Assembly: GCA_024434115.1 (NCBI GenBank)
Contig: QMIT01000006.1
Coordinates: 62,001 to 126,000, forward strand
Direction: 5' to 3'
DNA: 64,000 bases
From: Chloroflexota bacterium
Lineage (GTDB): Bacteria > Chloroflexota > Anaerolineae > Aggregatilineales > J027
Below, piece by piece: positions 61,440-64,000 of the stretch (the stretch's first letter is position 1; every line of letters starts with the position of its first letter). A program made the translations under genes and the position numbers. The notes beneath the pieces are model-generated. The model searched no databases. It worked only from the letters and a program-made list of their open reading frames with translations, and was not told the DNA's origin.

Positions 61440-62759
61440 ATGAGTACCGATTATCGTCAGCAGTTGTTATCCCGATTTAGCGATGGTACGGCTACTGTTG
61501 GCATTGTTGGCTTAGGTTATGTCGGCTTGCCTTTGGCAGTAGCCTTCGCTGAGGCCGGATTTAGAGTAATTGGGATTGATCTTTCCGAATGGAAGGTTGA
61601 CAAACTCAACTCCGGTGAAAGCTATATTCCCGACATCCCAACCAGTCAACTTGCTCCCCTCGTTAGCAACGGTAAGTTACAGGCGTTCACCGATTATAGT
61701 GCCCTCGAAACCGTTGATGCCGTGAGTATCTGTGTTCCAACACCCCTTCGCAAGACCAAAGACCCCGACATGTCATTTGTATTGGATGCCACATCACACG
61801 TCGCCGATATTTGTCATACCGGAATGTTGATTGTACTTGAAAGCACTACCTACCCCGGAACAACGGAAGAAATCGTTGGGCCTGAAGTCGAAAGACGTGG
61901 CTTCACTGTTGGACAGGATGTATTTGTCGCCTTTTCGCCTGAACGGATTGATCCCGGCAATGAAAAATACGCGGTCTACAACACTCCGAAAGTCGTGGGA
62001 GGTATCTCGTCCGCCTGCACCGAGATTGTGACCGCTTATTATCAGACTATTGTGGAAAAAGTCGTTAAGGTCTCGTCCCCTACCGCCGCTGAAATGGTTA
62101 AGTTGCTTGAAAACACCTTTCGAGCCGTTAATATCGGTCTAGTTAATGAAATGGCTTTGATGTGTGACAAGCTAAATCTGGATGTCTGGGAAATCATTGA
62201 AGCGGCCAAGAGCAAGCCTTTCGGTTTTATGCCATTTTATCCGGGACCGGGTCTTGGTGGGCATTGCATTCCCGTTGACCCTCACTATCTAAGCTGGAAA
62301 CTGAAGGCTCTAAACTATAACGCCCGTTTCATCGAACTCGCCAGCGAGATCAATACCCATATGCCTTTCTATGTGGTAGACAAAGTGGCCGAGGCATTAA
62401 ACAACGTCGTTAAGCCGATTCGATCCTCACGCATTGGGGTACTGGGTGTGGCTTACAAACGCGATATTGATGATGTGCGTGAGAGTCCCGCACTGGATAT
62501 TATCCACTTGCTCAATGAAAAAGGGGCTGAGGTTGAATGGAATGATCCCCATGTCCCCAGTATTCGGTTGGAAAATGACGAGGTATCCCACTCTACTCCA
62601 TTTTCAACTGAATGGCTTGAATCGCTAGATTGTTTGGTGATCGTGACCGATCATACCGCCTACGATTGGGAAACTATCGTGAAGCATTGCCCATTGATTG
62701 TGGATACCCGCAATGCAACCAGTCGCTTCACTCAGTATGCCAACATCGTTAGTTTGTAA
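61440..62759 (+). CDS. Nucleotide-sugar dehydrogenase (UDP-GlcNAc/ManNAc/Glc 6-dehydrogenase family)
   Basis: ATG 61440 (MSTDYRQQLLS) is used because GGAG lies nine bases upstream; the frame opens at 61425. The 439-aa protein has the NAD fold VGIVGLGYVGLPLAVAFAEAGF at about 18-40, the central domain SPTAAEMVKLLENTFRAVN, and catalytic Cys in GPGLGGHCIPVDPHYL. It oxidises a UDP-sugar to the uronic acid with two NAD. The active-site pattern resembles the WbpA/WbpO group more than UDP-glucose dehydrogenase, so UDP-GlcNAc or UDP-ManNAc is likely. It lies next to the convergent epimerase. Confidence 0.92.
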   Translation: MSTDYRQQLLSRFSDGTATVGIVGLGYVGLPLAVAFAEAGFRVIGIDLSEWKVDKLNSGESYIPDIPTSQLAPLVSNGKLQAFTDYSALETVDAVSICVPTPLRKTKDPDMSFVLDATSHVADICHTGMLIVLESTTYPGTTEEIVGPEVERRGFTVGQDVFVAFSPERIDPGNEKYAVYNTPKVVGGISSACTEIVTAYYQTIVEKVVKVSSPTAAEMVKLLENTFRAVNIGLVNEMALMCDKLNLDVWEIIEAAKSKPFGFMPFYPGPGLGGHCIPVDPHYLSWKLKALNYNARFIELASEINTHMPFYVVDKVAEALNNVVKPIRSSRIGVLGVAYKRDIDDVRESPALDIIHLLNEKGAEVEWNDPHVPSIRLENDEVSHSTPFSTEWLESLDCLVIVTDHTAYDWETIVKHCPLIVDTRNATSRFTQYANIVSL

Positions 62760-62773
62760 CGGGTGATCTAGCC

Positions 62774-63718
62774 TTATGCCTTCTTGGGTTGCGCGGCAAA
62801 CCATTTGACTGTATTCGCTACGCCATCTTTAAACAGGGTAGCTGGCGCGTAACCCAACAATTCTTCCGCCTTTGAAATATCGGCCAGAGAATGCTTAATA
62901 TCACCTGTGCGTGATGGGGCAAATGTTGGTTTGATGTCCGTGCCCAGATGATCATTGATTACATCAACCAAATCCAACAATGTGTAGCGCTGCCCACACG
63001 CTAAGTTAATTACCTGCCCGGACGCTATCGGGCTTTTTGCAGCCAGCAGATTTCCTTTTACAGTATTTTCAATGTAGGTGAAATCGCGTGATTGTGTGCC
63101 ATCACCGTAAATTGTGGGCGACTTGCCATCGAGCATCGCTGTGGCAAATTTAGGGATCACAGCCGCATATTCAGATTTCGGGTCTTGTCGAGGACCAAAG
63201 ACATTGAAATAGCGCAGGCAGACGGTCTCTAATCCATACACCCGATGAAACACCTGCATGTAATATTCACCTGATAATTTTGCTGCGCCATATGGCGACA
63301 AAGGGCGTGGGGTCATGTCTTCCTGTTTATAATCACCCTCAATATCACCATAAGCTGATGACGATGCGGCATAAACAACTCGCTTAACACCTGCCAATCG
63401 AGCCGCATTCAATACATTGAACGTCCCTGTTACATTGACCTCATGGCACGTAACAGGATCGGCTACCGAACGCGGTACAGATGGAATAGCCGCTTGATGA
63501 AAGACATAATTGACTCCCTCCATCGCCTCTTGAAGCGCGGCAGCATCAGTAATGCTGATTTCGTATAATTTGATCTTGTCTATGGATGGAGATAAATTCT
63601 CGCGCTTGCCTGTAGCAAAATTATCCACAACCCGTACTTCATGGCCTTCAGCTAGTAGCGCTTCGACAAGATGTGACCCAATGAAACCTGCACCGCCCGT
63701 AACTAAAGAAACCGTCAT
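62774..63718 (-). CDS. NAD-dependent SDR nucleotide-sugar C4-epimerase (WbpP/GalE-like)
   Basis: The 314-aa protein has VTGGAGFIGSHLVEALL at the N-terminus, HQAAIPSVPRSVADP, and catalytic YGDIEG...SPYGAAKLSGEYY, where Tyr and Lys form YxxxK at about 149-153, with Ser from AASSSAYG. The extended-SDR C-terminal half includes YGDGTQSRDFTYIENTVKGN. WbpP-type enzymes interconvert UDP-GlcNAc and UDP-GalNAc (or uronic acid forms). The convergent dehydrogenase gene is 14 bp away, and together they fit a UDP-GalNAcA-type path. Confidence 0.9.
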   Translation of the reverse strand: MTVSLVTGGAGFIGSHLVEALLAEGHEVRVVDNFATGKRENLSPSIDKIKLYEISITDAAALQEAMEGVNYVFHQAAIPSVPRSVADPVTCHEVNVTGTFNVLNAARLAGVKRVVYAASSSAYGDIEGDYKQEDMTPRPLSPYGAAKLSGEYYMQVFHRVYGLETVCLRYFNVFGPRQDPKSEYAAVIPKFATAMLDGKSPTIYGDGTQSRDFTYIENTVKGNLLAAKSPIASGQVINLACGQRYTLLDLVDVINDHLGTDIKPTFAPSRTGDIKHSLADISKAEELLGYAPATLFKDGVANTVKWFAAQPKKA

Positions 63719-63805
63719 AAAATATTGCCTCTTTTCATGAATCGCCTAGTTGACCCGCTAATTATACTCGGCATGACTATGCCTTCCACGTAATAATCAA
63801 ATTTA

Positions 63806-63845
63806 TGCGACAAACGCGACAGATGCGACATGTGACAGCGCGACG
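63806..63845. repeat. GCGACA repeat array, left half of an inverted pair
   Basis: Units TGCGACAAA, CGCGACAGA and TGCGACATG repeat at 9-bp spacing, followed by TGACAG and CGCGACG. The inverted partner lies at 63929-63970. Confidence 0.75.
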
Positions 63846-63928
63846 CCTATAATTTATAGCCATATATAAATACAAGAATCGAGAAAATATAACATCATTT
63901 ACAATCCCAAGTCCAATTGGTTTGGCTT

Positions 63929-63970
63929 TGTCACCTTGTCGCGTGTCGCGTATGTCGCATTGGTCGCATT
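63929..63970. repeat. GCGACA repeat array, inverted right half
   Basis: On the minus strand this reads TGCGACCAA, TGCGACATA, CGCGACA, CGCGACAAGG, then TGACA, mirroring the left half. The 83-bp AT-rich spacer between the halves contains no gene. Confidence 0.75.
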
Positions 63971-63998
63971 CCCTATATCGGAGAGTTCTCAGATAGGG
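63971..63998. other. Hairpin next to the repeat pair
   Basis: CCCTAT at 63971-63976 pairs with ATAGGG at 63993-63998; an inner GAGA/TCTC stem adds to it. Its role, and whether it continues beyond the window, are unknown. Confidence 0.35.
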
Positions 63999-64000
63999 CA

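Overview
The window looks like chromosome from a Chloroflexota (Anaerolineae-like) bacterium. This is an inference from secreted M1-type peptidases with lipoboxes, a secreted Cys-rich SH3 protein, TIR/SH3 surface proteins, a DUF4012 protein and a mixed, moderate-GC exopolysaccharide cluster. No rRNA or other firm taxonomic marker is present.

Layout. (1) 1-9.9 kb is housekeeping: a tandemly duplicated small membrane protein, an inositol-monophosphatase-like enzyme, an RlmD/TrmA-like RNA methyltransferase that has lost its catalytic residues, a membrane protein, a GT2 glycosyltransferase, greA with promoter and terminator, lysS, and a PAS sensor kinase without a phospho-acceptor His. (2) 8.2-13.2 kb holds three tandem M1 metallopeptidase paralogues, two lipoproteins and one secreted. 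(3) 13.2-18.2 kb is a compact mobilizable element at the 3' end of tRNA-Arg(CCT). It has a large serine recombinase whose C-terminus reads antisense through the tRNA, an XRE-type regulator, overlapping face-to-face promoters inside an inverted repeat, a four-gene operon (small protein, HU-like, ribbon-helix-helix, HUH relaxase), and a GC-rich hairpin cluster.

(4) 18.3-58.3 kb is an almost entirely minus-strand cell-surface polysaccharide cluster. It includes a Wzc/CapB-type tyrosine autokinase, a WbpM/PglF-type 4,6-dehydratase, DUF4012 protein, a NusG/RfaH-like antiterminator, a Wzm/Wzt ABC exporter, a NeuD/PglD-type acyltransferase, two DegT aminotransferases, about ten glycosyltransferases, five methyltransferases, an O-antigen ligase/polymerase, an asparagine synthase, WecB, a fused two-domain oxidoreductase, a heparinase-like protein, a monotopic phosphoglycosyl transferase, and an N-formyltransferase. 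A complete IS with a frameshifted transposase and a decayed IS3-type remnant interrupt it. (5) 58.5-63.7 kb holds a secreted SH3-like protein, a TIR-TM-Ser/Thr/Pro-SH3 protein, a nucleotide-sugar dehydrogenase and a C4-epimerase. The last 200 bp carries an inverted pair of GCGACA repeat arrays.

How it works together (inference): the dehydrogenase, epimerases, dehydratase, aminotransferases and acyl/formyl transferases make activated sugars, including amino- and formamido-deoxy sugars. The PGT starts lipid-linked assembly, the glycosyltransferases extend it, and the ABC exporter and/or polymerase with the Wzz-like kinase export and control chain length. The NusG paralogue probably keeps RNA polymerase processive over the long transcript.
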